Shown one piece after another: positions 26,782 to 35,874 of a stretch of DNA of 64,000 nucleotides (position 1 is its first letter; each line of letters begins with the position of its first letter). Source of the stretch: Burkholderia puraquae. GTDB lineage: Bacteria > Pseudomonadota > Gammaproteobacteria > Burkholderiales > Burkholderiaceae. The translations under genes and the position numbers were made by a program. The stretch is from positions 1 through 64,000 of the forward strand of contig NZ_NBYX01000006.1 of assembly GCF_002099195.1 (NCBI RefSeq), in the 5' to 3' direction. The notes under the pieces are model-generated. The model worked only from the letters and a program-made list of their open reading frames with translations, made no database searches and was not told where the DNA came from.

Positions 26782-26917
26782 GATGGGCCGAGTATAAGCG
26801 GGGGCGCGGCGCCGCGTGCGGCGGCCCGAAAAAGACCGCAATTCCGGACAATCGGCGCGCGCCGCCCGGCGGCATAGTCGGGATCCCGTTTCACCCGTTT
26901 TCTGGATCGTTGCCGCC

Positions 26918-27808
26918 ATGAACCTGTCGCTTTATTTCGTCACCGTGCTGATCTGGGGCACCACCTGGATCGCGATCAAGTGGCAGCTCGGCGCCGTGCC
27001 GCCGCCCGTATCGATCGCATGGCGCTTCTGGCTCGCAGCCGCCGTGCTGTTCGCGCTGCTGCGCGTGATGCGCCGGCCGGTGCGCCCGCCGCGTGAAGCG
27101 TGGCGCTTTCTCCTGGCACAGGGCTTCGCGCTGTTCTGCCTGAACTTCCTGTGCTTCTATTACGCGGAGCAGGTCGTGCCGAGCGGCCTCGTCGCGGTGA
27201 TCTTCTCGACCGCGCCGCTGTTGAACTCGATCAACGGCCGGCTGTTCATGGGCCGTCCGCTGCGGCCGTCGGCGATCGCCGGTGCGCTGCTCGGGCTGGC
27301 CGGCATCGCGTGCCTGTTCTGGCAGCAGATGGCCGGCCATCTCGACGATCACGCGACCTGGACCGGGCTCGCGATCGCATTCGCGGGCACGATGTGCTTC
27401 TCGGCCGGCAACCTGCTGTCGAGCCGGATGCAGTCGATGGGGCTGCACCCGCTCGTGACCAACGGCTGGGCGATGCTGATCGGTGCAACGATCCTGACCG
27501 TCGGCAGCGCGGTGGCCGGATTGCCGTTCACGCTCGACACGAGCCCGCGCTATCTCGGCGCACTCGTCTACCTGGCCGTGCCCGGCTCGGTGATCGGCTT
27601 TACCGCCTATCTGACCCTCGTCGGCCGGATCGGGCCGGAGCGTGCCGCGTACTGCACGGTGCTGTTCCCGATCGTCGCGCTGGCTGTGTCGACGGTGTTC
27701 GAGGGCTACCAGTGGTCGCCGCTCGCGGTGGTCGGGTTGCTGCTGGTGGTGGCCGGCAACCTGGTCGCGTTCGACCTGACGCGGCGGTTGTTTCTCCGGA
27801 CGGCGTGA
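26918..27808 (+). CDS. EamA/DMT-family transporter
   Basis: A 296-residue protein with about ten hydrophobic segments in two EamA repeats. It starts MNLSLYFVTVLIWGTTWIAIKWQLG, and the second repeat includes WTGLAIAFAGTMCFSAGNLLS. The ATG at 26918 was preferred to an upstream in-frame start because the preceding 34 residues are Arg-rich leader sequence. It is divergent from the AraC gene. Such proteins export amino acids or metabolites; the substrate is unknown. Confidence 0.88.
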   Translation: MNLSLYFVTVLIWGTTWIAIKWQLGAVPPPVSIAWRFWLAAAVLFALLRVMRRPVRPPREAWRFLLAQGFALFCLNFLCFYYAEQVVPSGLVAVIFSTAPLLNSINGRLFMGRPLRPSAIAGALLGLAGIACLFWQQMAGHLDDHATWTGLAIAFAGTMCFSAGNLLSSRMQSMGLHPLVTNGWAMLIGATILTVGSAVAGLPFTLDTSPRYLGALVYLAVPGSVIGFTAYLTLVGRIGPERAAYCTVLFPIVALAVSTVFEGYQWSPLAVVGLLLVVAGNLVAFDLTRRLFLRTA

Positions 27809-28078
27809 CCCGGGGGGGCTGAGTGCCGAGCATCCGCGAGCAGCTGCCCGGCGTTCCATCCGGAAGGAGACGCCCGGGTGGGGAAAGTGTTCCATCACGT
27901 ATTCAAGCTACCGCACCGATCCACCGGCGTAATTTTGAACTCAGTTGATTCCGTCAGTAAAACAGAACAATTCACATTTGTTATAGCCAACAGATCATAT
28001 TCGTCCGATTGATCCACGTTTCTTATCTGGAATAGCGTCTCCAGGCAGCCATTTCATTTACTGAGACAGGGAAGCCGG

Positions 28079-28969
28079 ATGAAAAACGAACGTCAAGCAC
28101 CGACCCATCTTTTCGCCACCGTTGGCGCACTCACGGAACGCGGCGGACGCGTCATCACAGCAACCAGCGGCCGGACCTTGGCTGGATTGGAAGTCGCCTG
28201 TGTTGGCGATGTAGTGACCTATGACGACGGCAGCGAGGCCGCGATCATCGACGGCGCGGGAAACAACCATAGCGGGGGCAAGCCGTTCGCGTTGGTCGGC
28301 AGCCGGCTGAGCAACGGTGACCGCATTCCCGAAACGCTGCGCAGTTCGTGGGGCATTCACGTACGCGATGGGCAGAGCATTGCGGGCCTGTTCGATCCGA
28401 TCTATGTGCCGCCATCTGCGCCGCCTACCTACAGACTGGCCCGCGATGCGGCGATTTCGTTGATACAACAACGTATCGCGGGCGTGACGACGTGGAACGT
28501 AGCGGAGCAGGCGCGTGCCCGTCTCTACTTCGGCCGTGCCGACGACGACATCCGGACAACCCTGGAAATCGGGCTTCCGAAGCTGCTCAACGCGATGCAA
28601 GAGCTTGTTCCTGAGAAAATTGTTCGATGGGATGACACCATGAACAAGCGGCTCACCTGTGGCGTTGTACCCGACAGCGGCAGCAATACGGCTGCAGTAT
28701 GCAAGCCAGACTCCGAAAAACGAATCATTGCCATCTATTCGAAGTTCTGTAAGATTTCAAACGGCGACTTGTGGACGGCAGCGAAGGTCAAAACACTCAT
28801 CCATGAATGCACGCACTATATCGACACTTTCAATTCCGACGATATTGCGTATTCCGATGCGGAATCCGGATTGAGAATTTTTGCAATGAGCAATCCCGAT
28901 AGCGCGATCCGAAATGTGGATAGTATTACGGGATACGTTGCTACCTTCGATAGGAAGGTCATGGAATGA
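28079..28969 (+). CDS. PAAR-domain metallopeptidase, putative type VI secretion effector
   Basis: A 296-residue two-domain protein. Residues about 11-95 resemble the PAAR spike-tip domain (FATVGALTERGGRVITA, then CVGDVVTYDDGS and ALVGSRLSNGDRI). From about 115 to the end is a zinc peptidase of the deuterolysin/M35 Lys-endopeptidase type: H242-ECT-H246 followed by NSDDIAYSD, corresponding to the GTxDxxYG aspartate of aspzincins. Six cysteines are present. The gene overlaps the downstream exported-protein gene (ATGA at 28966). Base composition is AT-richer than in the flanking genes. The PAAR and peptidase reading is strong by motif. Delivery by a T6SS and the target are inferred, and no core T6SS gene lies beside it. 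Confidence 0.78.
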   Translation: MKNERQAPTHLFATVGALTERGGRVITATSGRTLAGLEVACVGDVVTYDDGSEAAIIDGAGNNHSGGKPFALVGSRLSNGDRIPETLRSSWGIHVRDGQSIAGLFDPIYVPPSAPPTYRLARDAAISLIQQRIAGVTTWNVAEQARARLYFGRADDDIRTTLEIGLPKLLNAMQELVPEKIVRWDDTMNKRLTCGVVPDSGSNTAAVCKPDSEKRIIAIYSKFCKISNGDLWTAAKVKTLIHECTHYIDTFNSDDIAYSDAESGLRIFAMSNPDSAIRNVDSITGYVATFDRKVME

Positions 28970-29457
28970 AGGCCCACATCAAAGATATCATCCGGAGCGC
29001 ATCGGCCATGCTCGCGTTATTCGCATACGTTGGCATCACTCCCTCACACGCATGTACGATAGGGGAATCGGTCCGAATCCCGTTGCCGCTCAACAGCATC
29101 GACGTTTCTAATGCCGACAGGCTAAGAATTGCCGACGCAGTAATCGAGGCAAAAAAATGGCCGGGCGTTGAAATTCAGGCCGTCGTAATATCCGGCGCTT
29201 ATACGAAAGAGCGGAGCGGCGAACTGATTAAAGATAAGCGTGCCATGGGGGCGGTCGCATATCTAAAGCAACTAGGAATCAAGAATGAAAACATCATTGT
29301 CGAAAAGAAGACATTCACTAATGACATGGTGCGGAAGCGCGACGGAACGCTAGACTTGTATCAGATTGATATCGAACTGGCTCCCCTTTGCCGAGGCGGA
29401 TGTCAAAGGCTTTGTGACGACCCTCGGGTAACGCCTCGAAGCAGGGCGATTCAGTGA
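28966..29457 (+). CDS. Exported OmpA-like protein, candidate immunity or partner of the PAAR peptidase
   Basis: A 163-residue protein whose ATG overlaps the effector stop. A signal peptide (hydrophobic IIRSASAMLALFAYVGI, cut near SHA-C) predicts periplasmic location. The mature part reads like an OmpA C-terminal fold: ADRLRIADAVIEAKKWPGVEIQ, then ISGAYTKERSGELIKDKRAMGAVAYL, with an RA-type helix followed by KQLGIKNENIIVE. Effector-immunity pairs are typically arranged with this overlap, and a periplasmic inhibitor would fit a peptidase acting in the periplasm. The immunity role is a hypothesis; it could instead be a peptidoglycan-binding accessory. Confidence 0.65.
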   Translation: MKAHIKDIIRSASAMLALFAYVGITPSHACTIGESVRIPLPLNSIDVSNADRLRIADAVIEAKKWPGVEIQAVVISGAYTKERSGELIKDKRAMGAVAYLKQLGIKNENIIVEKKTFTNDMVRKRDGTLDLYQIDIELAPLCRGGCQRLCDDPRVTPRSRAIQ

Positions 29458-29467
29458 GGTCTTTGAC

Positions 29468-29485
29468 CGCCCGCAAAAGCGGGCG
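29468..29485 (+). terminator. Possible terminator after the PAAR module
   Basis: A CGCCCGC / GCGGGCG stem of 7 bp (29468-29474 and 29479-29485) with an AAAA loop, 10 bases past the stop. Only a weak T-rich tail follows (TCATTGTCTT), so this is tentative. Confidence 0.4.
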
Positions 29486-29557
29486 TCATTGTCTTGCGGG
29501 CGATGGTTCGCGAACGCATTCCGAACAGCGTTCGCCGATCATTGTCTTCTTTTGTCT

Positions 29558-30772
29558 TTAGGCCGCCGCGCCGCTCCCCGCCACTCGCGCCTGCCGCTGG
29601 TACAGCATCATCGACAGCGCGACGCCCGCGGCAGCCGCCACCGCCGCGAACAGGAACACCTGCGGATAACCGAACGCGCCCGCGACGTAGCCGGCGAGCG
29701 GGCCCGTGATGCCGAGCGACAGGTCGAGGAACACCGAGTACGCGGACAGCGCCGCGCCGCGGCTCGCGGGCGGCACGAGCGCGACGGCCTCGACGCCGAG
29801 CGCCGGGAAGATCAGCGCGAAGCCGAAGCCCGTCAGCGCGGCGCCGACGAGCGCGACGTGCGGCACGGGCGCGAGCCACAGCAGCACGAGGCCCGAGCAT
29901 TCGAACGCGAACGACACGATCGCGACGCGGAAGCCGCCGTAGGTCTTGATCGTGTTCGCGAACAGCAGGCGCGCACCGATGAACAGCGTGCCGAACACAG
30001 TCAGCGACAGCGCGGCGTTCGGCCAGTGGCGCGCCGCGTAGTACAGCGTGACGAAGGTCGCGATCGAGCCGAAGCCGGCCGAGCCGAGCGCGAGGCCGAG
30101 GCCGTGCGGCAGCACGCGCGTGAACACGCTCGCGTACGACATCCGTTCGCCGTGCACGAGCGGCACGGAAGCGATCAGACGCGCGAGGTAGAAGCCGGTC
30201 GCGGCCAGCGCGATCACGATCACGCCGATCAGCGCGGGATTCAGCGTGTGCGCGATCGCGACGCCGACCGGCGCGCCGAGCGCGAGCGCGCCGTAGGTCG
30301 CGATGCCGTTCCACGAAATCACCTTCGCGTTGTGCGTGACGCCGACCCGCCCGATGCCCCACAGGATCGCGCCGGTGCCGCACAGGCTCTCGCCGACGCC
30401 GAGCACGAGCCGGCTCGCGACCAGCAGCACGAGGCTCGCGACCGGCCAGTGCGCGAGCAGCAGCGCGACGAGCAGCAGCACACCCGACACGCCGCAACCG
30501 ACCAGCCCGCGCAGCACCGTCTGCTTCGGGCCGAGCGTATCGGCCAGGCGCCCGGCGAGCGGCCGCGACGCGAGCGTCGCGAAATACTGGACGCTGATCG
30601 CGCCGCCCGCGACGATCGCGGAAAAGCCGAGGTCGTCATGGACGAAGCCCGGCAGCACCGCGAGCGGCAGGCCGATGGTCAGGTAGCAGATGAACGTGAA
30701 GCAGACGACGGACACGATTTGCAGCGTGACCGCGAACCCGCTGCGCGGCGGTATGGCGGAATCGGTTGACAT
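29558..30772 (-). CDS. MFS transporter, YfcJ/YhhS-like
   Basis: A 404-residue, 12-segment transporter. It has the loop 2-3 motif [21 protein letters not shown] and [20 protein letters not shown], both typical of the YfcJ/YhhS group in MFS DHA1. It is transcribed away from the xdh operon. The substrate is not predictable. The family call is from motif pattern. Confidence 0.85.
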   Translation of the reverse strand: MSTDSAIPPRSGFAVTLQIVSVVCFTFICYLTIGLPLAVLPGFVHDDLGFSAIVAGGAISVQYFATLASRPLAGRLADTLGPKQTVLRGLVGCGVSGVLLLVALLLAHWPVASLVLLVASRLVLGVGESLCGTGAILWGIGRVGVTHNAKVISWNGIATYGALALGAPVGVAIAHTLNPALIGVIVIALAATGFYLARLIASVPLVHGERMSYASVFTRVLPHGLGLALGSAGFGSIATFVTLYYAARHWPNAALSLTVFGTLFIGARLLFANTIKTYGGFRVAIVSFAFECSGLVLLWLAPVPHVALVGAALTGFGFALIFPALGVEAVALVPPASRGAALSAYSVFLDLSLGITGPLAGYVAGAFGYPQVFLFAAVAAAAGVALSMMLYQRQARVAGSGAAA

Positions 30773-31109
30773 GGGGTCGGAACGAATGAACGAAACGGAC
30801 GGAAGACGGCGAAAAAGGGAATCGGGATTTTCCCATGGAACCGGTTTTCACGCAGGTACCATTTAGTTAATCGCGACCTGTTTTCAAGGATGACGGACGG
30901 TAGCCGGGGCGTTGCGAAGGGGCCGGGAGCGCCATGTGGAAAGGCCATCGGGCGGCCCCGGCGCTCATATCGCGGCAGTTATATGCGCCCCATGCGTGAT
31001 GGGCTATGGGTTGCGGAATTTGATGGTGATAGCGTGCAAACTGTCAGAAAAACGTCGGTCGAGCGCACTGCGCAGGCCGCCTTGCCCCCATTTGAAGAAT
31101 CATCGAGAC
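30773..31109. other. Divergent intergenic region before xdhA
   Basis: About 337 bases between the MFS gene and xdhA. It contains a short inverted element (GGGAATCGGGATTTTCCC around 30818-30835) and an AT-rich stretch near 30860-30885, where promoters would fit. No gene or recognisable purine riboswitch was found. Confidence 0.45.
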
Positions 31110-32654
31110 ATGAGTGAGCCGATCCGCTTCTACCATCGTCACGCGATCCGCGAAGTCAGCGGCGCGGACGTTACCCGCACCGTGCTGCAATACCTGCGCG
31201 AGGACGCGCATTGCACCGGCACCAAGGAAGGCTGCGCGGAAGGCGACTGCGGCGCGTGCACGGTCGTCGTCGGCGAATTGACCGACGCCGGCGCGGTCGA
31301 GTTCAAGGCCGTCAACGCATGCATCCAGTTCCTGCCGACACTGGACGGCAAGGCGCTGCTGACGGTCGAGGATCTGCGCCAGCCGGACGGCACGCTGCAT
31401 CCGGTGCAGCAGGCGATGGTCGACTGCCACGGTTCGCAATGCGGGTTCTGCACGCCCGGCTTCGTGATGTCGATGTGGGCGCTGTACGAGAAGCACGGCC
31501 ACGAAGGCTGCGGCAGCGCGTGCGCGAAGGCGAAGGATGTGCCGACGCGTACGGAGATCGCCGATGCGCTGACGGGCAACCTGTGCCGCTGCACCGGCTA
31601 TCGCCCGATCGTCGATGCGGCGGTGCAGATGTTCGACGCACCGGCGCCGTCGGCGCCGGTCGACACGGCCGCGCTGGCCCGTACGCTCGCGTCGCTCAAG
31701 CGCGACGAGACGTTCGACTACACGACGATCAGCGGCGCGCGCTTCGCGGCGCCGCGCACGCTCGACGCACTGGCCGCGCTGAAGGCCGAGCGGCCCGACG
31801 CGCGCATCCTCGCGGGCAGTACCGACATCGGCTTGTGGGTCACGAAGCAGATGCGCCGGCTCGACGACCTGATCTACGTCGGCCAGATCGCCGAGCTGCA
31901 GAACATCGCGCACGGCGACGACTGGATCGAGATCGGCGCGGGCGTGACGGTCGAGAAGGGGTATGCGGCACTCGCCGGCACCTATCCGGAGCTGACCGAG
32001 ATGTGGAAGCGCTTCGCATCGCTGCCGATCCGCAACGCGGGCACGATCGGCGGCAACGTCGCGAACGGCTCGCCGATCGGCGATTCGATGCCGGGCCTGA
32101 TCGCGCTCGGCGCGCGCGTGGTGCTGCGCGGCGGCGACACGGTGCGCGAGCTGCCGCTCGAGGCGCTCTACACGGGCTACCAGCAGAAGGACATGGCGCC
32201 GCACGAATTCGTCGTCGGCCTGAAGGTGCCGACCCGCACCGGTGCGCGCGAGAAGCTGCAGTTCCGCACGTACAAGCTGTCGAAGCGGTTCGACTCCGAC
32301 ATCTCGGCCGTGTGCGCGGCGTTCGCGTTCATCGCGGACGGCGACACGATCCGCGAGCCGCGCATCGCGTTCGGCGGGATGGCCGCGACACCGAAGCGCG
32401 CGACCCACACGGAAGCCGTGCTCGACGGCGCGCAGTGGCACGAAGCCACCGCGCAGGCCGCGATGCAGGCGCTCGAGCGCGACTACCAGCCGCTGTCGGA
32501 CATGCGCGCGACGAGCACGTACCGCCTCGATACCGCGAAGAACCTGATGCTTCGATTCTGGCTGGAGACGCGCCCGCACGACCCGCTGCCGCCGCAAGCC
32601 CTGAATGTGCGTGAAGTGGCCGCCGAAGCCGGCGCCGGCGCGGCGCGCGTCTGA
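31110..32654 (+). CDS. xdhA: Xanthine dehydrogenase small (iron-sulfur/FAD) subunit
   Basis: A 514-residue subunit of XdhAB, oxidising hypoxanthine and xanthine to urate. The ATG at 31110 (MSEPIRFYHR) is chosen over in-frame upstream codons. The plant-type 2Fe-2S ligands are in HCTGTKEGCAEGDCGACTVV, and the second cluster is QCGFCTPGF and GNLCRCTGYRPI. The FAD domain begins near residue 210 with FAAPRTLDALAAL and RILAGSTDIGL, then IRNAGTIGGNVANGSPIGDS. xdhB follows after 18 bases. Confidence 0.97.
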   Translation: MSEPIRFYHRHAIREVSGADVTRTVLQYLREDAHCTGTKEGCAEGDCGACTVVVGELTDAGAVEFKAVNACIQFLPTLDGKALLTVEDLRQPDGTLHPVQQAMVDCHGSQCGFCTPGFVMSMWALYEKHGHEGCGSACAKAKDVPTRTEIADALTGNLCRCTGYRPIVDAAVQMFDAPAPSAPVDTAALARTLASLKRDETFDYTTISGARFAAPRTLDALAALKAERPDARILAGSTDIGLWVTKQMRRLDDLIYVGQIAELQNIAHGDDWIEIGAGVTVEKGYAALAGTYPELTEMWKRFASLPIRNAGTIGGNVANGSPIGDSMPGLIALGARVVLRGGDTVRELPLEALYTGYQQKDMAPHEFVVGLKVPTRTGAREKLQFRTYKLSKRFDSDISAVCAAFAFIADGDTIREPRIAFGGMAATPKRATHTEAVLDGAQWHEATAQAAMQALERDYQPLSDMRATSTYRLDTAKNLMLRFWLETRPHDPLPPQALNVREVAAEAGAGAARV

Positions 32655-32672
32655 AGACGGAGAACACCGGAC

Positions 32673-35036
32673 ATGAACCAGCAAGCAGAACCGTTCCTGA
32701 GCACCCTCGACCCGCAGGCCGACGCCGCGCAAGTCCACGTGTCGCGCGCGCACGAATCCGCGCACCTGCACGTCAGCGGGCGTGCCACCTACACCGACGA
32801 CATCCCGATCGTCGCGGGCACGCTGCACGCGGCGCTCGGTTTGTCGGCGAAGCCGCACGCGAAGATCGTGTCGATGAACTTCGACGCGGTGCGCGCGACA
32901 CCGGGCGTGGTCGCCGTGTTCACGGCCGACGACATCCCGGGCGTCAACGATTGCGGCCCGATCATCCACGACGACCCGGTGCTCGCGAAGGGCATCGTGC
33001 AGTTCGTCGGTCAGCCGATGTTCATCGTCGTCGCGACGTCGCACGAAACCGCGCGGCTCGCCGCGCGCCGCGCCCAGGTCGACTACGAGGAGCTGCCGGC
33101 GATCCTCACCGCGCAGGAAGCGCGCGCGGCCGAAACCTACGTGATCCCGCCGCTGAAGCTCGCGCGCGGCGACGCGGCCGCGCGGCTCGCCGTCGCGCCG
33201 CACCGCGAGTCGGGCGAAATGCTGCTCGGCGGCCAGGAGCAGTTCTACCTCGAAGGGCAGATCGCGTACGCGGTGCCGAAGGACGACGACGGGATGCACG
33301 TGTACTGCTCGACGCAGCACCCGAGCGAGATGCAGCACCTCGTCGCGCACGTGCTTGGCGTCGCGTCGCACAACGTGCTCGTCGAATGCCGCCGGATGGG
33401 CGGCGGCTTCGGCGGCAAGGAATCGCAGTCGGGCCTGTTCGCGTGCTGCGCGGCGCTCGCCGCGTGGAAGCTGCTGTGCCCGGTGAAGCTGCGTCCGGAC
33501 CGCGACGACGACATGATGATCACCGGCAAGCGGCACGACTTCCATTACCGCTTCGACGTCGGCTACGACGACGACGGCCGCATCGACGGCGTGGCGCTCG
33601 AGATGACCTCGCGCTGCGGCTTCTCGGCCGACCTGTCGGGCCCGGTGATGACGCGCGCGGTGTGCCACTTCGACAACGCGTACTGGCTGGGCGACGTCGC
33701 CATCGCCGGCTACTGCGGCAAGACCAACACGCAGTCGAACACCGCGTTCCGCGGCTTCGGCGGCCCGCAGGGCGCGTTCGCGATCGAGACCATCCTCGAC
33801 GACATCGCTCGCTCGCTCGGCCGCGATCCGCTCGACGTGCGCTACGCGAACCTGTACGGCAAGACCGAACGCAACGTGACGCCTTACGGGCAGACGGTCG
33901 AGGACAACGTGCTGCACGAACTGCTCGGCGAACTCGAGGCGACGAGCGACTACCGCGCGCGGCGCGCGGGCGTGCGCGAGTTCAACGCCCGCAACACGGT
34001 GCTGAAGAAGGGCATCGCGCTCACGCCGGTGAAGTTCGGCATCGCGTTCAACGTCACGCACTTCAACCAGGCCGGCGCGCTGGTGCACATCTATACCGAC
34101 GGCTCGGTGCTCGTGAACCACGGCGGCACGGAGATGGGGCAGGGGCTCAACACGAAGGTCGCGCAGGTCGTCGCACACGAACTGGGCATCCGCTTCGGCC
34201 GGGTCCGCGTGACGGCGACCGACACCAGCAAGGTCGCGAACACGTCCGCGACGGCCGCGTCGACGGGCTCGGACCTGAACGGCAAGGCCGCTCAGGATGC
34301 GGCGCGCCAGCTGCGCGAGCGGCTCGCGGTGTTCGCGGCCAAGCAGTTCGGCGACGGCAAGGTCGATGCGGCCGACGTGAAGTTCGGCAACGACTTCGTG
34401 TGGGTCGGCGGCGCGAGCGTGCCGTTCGGCGAGGTGATCGCGAAGGCCTATCTGGCGCGCGTGCAGCTGTGGTCCGACGGCTTCTATGCGACGCCGAAGC
34501 TGTACTGGGATCAGTCGAAGCTGCAGGGCCGGCCGTTCTACTACTACTCGTACGGCGCGGCCGTGTCGGAAGTCGTGATCGATACGCTGACGGGCGAGAT
34601 GCGCACGCTGCGCGTCGATGCGCTGCACGACGTGGGCGCGTCGCTGAACCCGGCGCTCGACATCGGCCAGGTCGAAGGCGCGTTCATCCAGGGGATGGGC
34701 TGGCTGACGACCGAGGAGCTGTGGTGGAACAAGGGCGGCAAGCTGATGACGCATGCGCCGTCCACGTACAAGATCCCGACCGTGAACGACACGCCGCCGG
34801 AATTCAACGTGCAGCTGTTCAAGAACCGCAACGTCGAGGACAGCATCCACCGTTCGAAGGCCGTCGGCGAGCCGCCGCTGCTGCTGCCGTTCTCGGTGTT
34901 CTTCGCGGTGCGCGATGCGGTGGCCGCGGTCGGCGACTACAAGGTGAACCCGCCGCTCGACGCGCCGGCGACCGGCGAGTCGATCCTGCGCGCGGTCAGC
35001 GCGGTGCGTGCGGCGCGCGCCGGTCAGGCAGTCTGA
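32673..35036 (+). CDS. xdhB: Xanthine dehydrogenase large (molybdopterin) subunit
   Basis: A 787-residue catalytic subunit. Molybdopterin-binding motifs are RRMGGGFGGKES and NTAFRGFGGPQGAFA. The base-catalyst Glu is in KAVGEPPLLLPFSVF near residue 732. The length is normal for bacterial XdhB. It is followed by a palindromic repeat (35070-35112) and a shortened xdhC gene 132 bases away. In other Burkholderia, guanine deaminase often follows xdhC; it is not here. Confidence 0.97.
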   Translation: MNQQAEPFLSTLDPQADAAQVHVSRAHESAHLHVSGRATYTDDIPIVAGTLHAALGLSAKPHAKIVSMNFDAVRATPGVVAVFTADDIPGVNDCGPIIHDDPVLAKGIVQFVGQPMFIVVATSHETARLAARRAQVDYEELPAILTAQEARAAETYVIPPLKLARGDAAARLAVAPHRESGEMLLGGQEQFYLEGQIAYAVPKDDDGMHVYCSTQHPSEMQHLVAHVLGVASHNVLVECRRMGGGFGGKESQSGLFACCAALAAWKLLCPVKLRPDRDDDMMITGKRHDFHYRFDVGYDDDGRIDGVALEMTSRCGFSADLSGPVMTRAVCHFDNAYWLGDVAIAGYCGKTNTQSNTAFRGFGGPQGAFAIETILDDIARSLGRDPLDVRYANLYGKTERNVTPYGQTVEDNVLHELLGELEATSDYRARRAGVREFNARNTVLKKGIALTPVKFGIAFNVTHFNQAGALVHIYTDGSVLVNHGGTEMGQGLNTKVAQVVAHELGIRFGRVRVTATDTSKVANTSATAASTGSDLNGKAAQDAARQLRERLAVFAAKQFGDGKVDAADVKFGNDFVWVGGASVPFGEVIAKAYLARVQLWSDGFYATPKLYWDQSKLQGRPFYYYSYGAAVSEVVIDTLTGEMRTLRVDALHDVGASLNPALDIGQVEGAFIQGMGWLTTEELWWNKGGKLMTHAPSTYKIPTVNDTPPEFNVQLFKNRNVEDSIHRSKAVGEPPLLLPFSVFFAVRDAVAAVGDYKVNPPLDAPATGESILRAVSAVRAARAGQAV

Positions 35037-35069
35037 GATGAAACGACCCCCACGCGCTCTTCGTTTGCT

Positions 35070-35146
35070 GTCGACCGGAGTTGGCGCTTCAGCGCTTGCT
35101 CCGGTCCCATGCACGACGCCCCCCGCGGGGGCGGTCAGCCTCCTAG
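35070..35146. repeat. Hairpin repeat related to the 7.9-kb repeats, followed by a GC hairpin
   Basis: One copy of the 49-bp-type unit at 35070-35112: GACCGGAG (35073-35080) pairs with CTCCGGTC (35099-35106), and the inner GCGCTTCAGCGC is as in the 7.9-kb copies. The outer stem differs from those copies by a paired C-to-G / G-to-C change, so pairing is kept. It is followed by CGCCCCCCGCGGGGGCGG (from about 35117), another hairpin. The copy lies between xdhB and xdhC. Confidence 0.8.
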
Positions 35147-35168
35147 GGGCGGCCCGGCGGAGACTGAC

Positions 35169-35786
35169 ATGAACGGCCCTGCACGCTCGCTTCGCACCGC
35201 GTCGACCCCGGCGTTCGCGCCGGGCACCGGCCAGCGCAACCGCGCGACCGGCACGCCGGCGCCGATGCACATCGTGCTGTTCGGCGCCGGGCACGTCGGT
35301 CACGCGCTCGTCACGCTGCTCGGCGCGCTGCCGTGCGTCGTGCAGTGGGTCGACACGCGCGACGAGCTGTTCCCGGACGAATGTCCGCTGAACGTGCAGC
35401 CGGAGCCGACCGACACGCCGGAGGCCGTCGTCGACGCGGCGCCGCCCGGCGCGTATTTCCTCGTGATGACGCACAACCACGCGCTCGACTTCTCGCTCGC
35501 CGCGCAGATCATGCGGCGGCGCGACTACGCGTACTTCGGGATGATCGGCTCGCGCACCAAGCGTGTGAAATTCGAGCGCCGGCTCGCCGCGCGCGGCGTC
35601 GATCCGGCGCGGCTCGTGGAGATGGTGTGCCCGATCGGCGTCGCGGGCATCGTCGACAAGGCGCCGGGCGCGATCGCGGTGGCCGTATGCGCGGAGCTGC
35701 TGCAGGCGCGCTCGGGCATGCCGGTGGCCGACGCGAAGGCCGCCGCAGCGGGGCGTGCGCGCGACGACGTGTCCTGCGCGCGGTAG
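35169..35786 (+). CDS. xdhC: XdhC-like protein, C-terminal domain only
   Basis: XdhC delivers sulfurated molybdenum cofactor to XdhB. Only the NAD-binding C-terminal domain is present here: IVLFGAGHVGHALVTLLGALPC, then DTRDELFP, YFLVMTHNHALDF, YFGMIGSRTKR and VCPIGVAGIVDKAPG. The start ATG at 35169 has GGCGGAG upstream. The first 35 residues are Ala/Thr/Arg-rich and unlike the usual N-terminal CxxG (CoxI) domain, so at 205 residues it is clearly shorter than typical XdhC (about 250-340). A repeat element sits just upstream. Whether it still works is unknown. Confidence 0.85.
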   Translation: MNGPARSLRTASTPAFAPGTGQRNRATGTPAPMHIVLFGAGHVGHALVTLLGALPCVVQWVDTRDELFPDECPLNVQPEPTDTPEAVVDAAPPGAYFLVMTHNHALDFSLAAQIMRRRDYAYFGMIGSRTKRVKFERRLAARGVDPARLVEMVCPIGVAGIVDKAPGAIAVAVCAELLQARSGMPVADAKAAAAGRARDDVSCAR

Positions 35787-35874
35787 CGCCGCGCGGCCAG
35801 CGCAGGGCCGCACGTTTTTGCATACACTGCACGACGACGCGCGGCATCGGGCCGCGCCTTACCGTGCACGTGCC

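Noticed and set aside
31044..35813. Very long open frame (1589 codons) on the minus strand across xdhABC
   Set aside because: It is a shadow of the high-GC plus-strand genes; the product is Arg/His/Asp-rich with no family pattern, while the plus strand encodes clear XdhA/B/C motifs.
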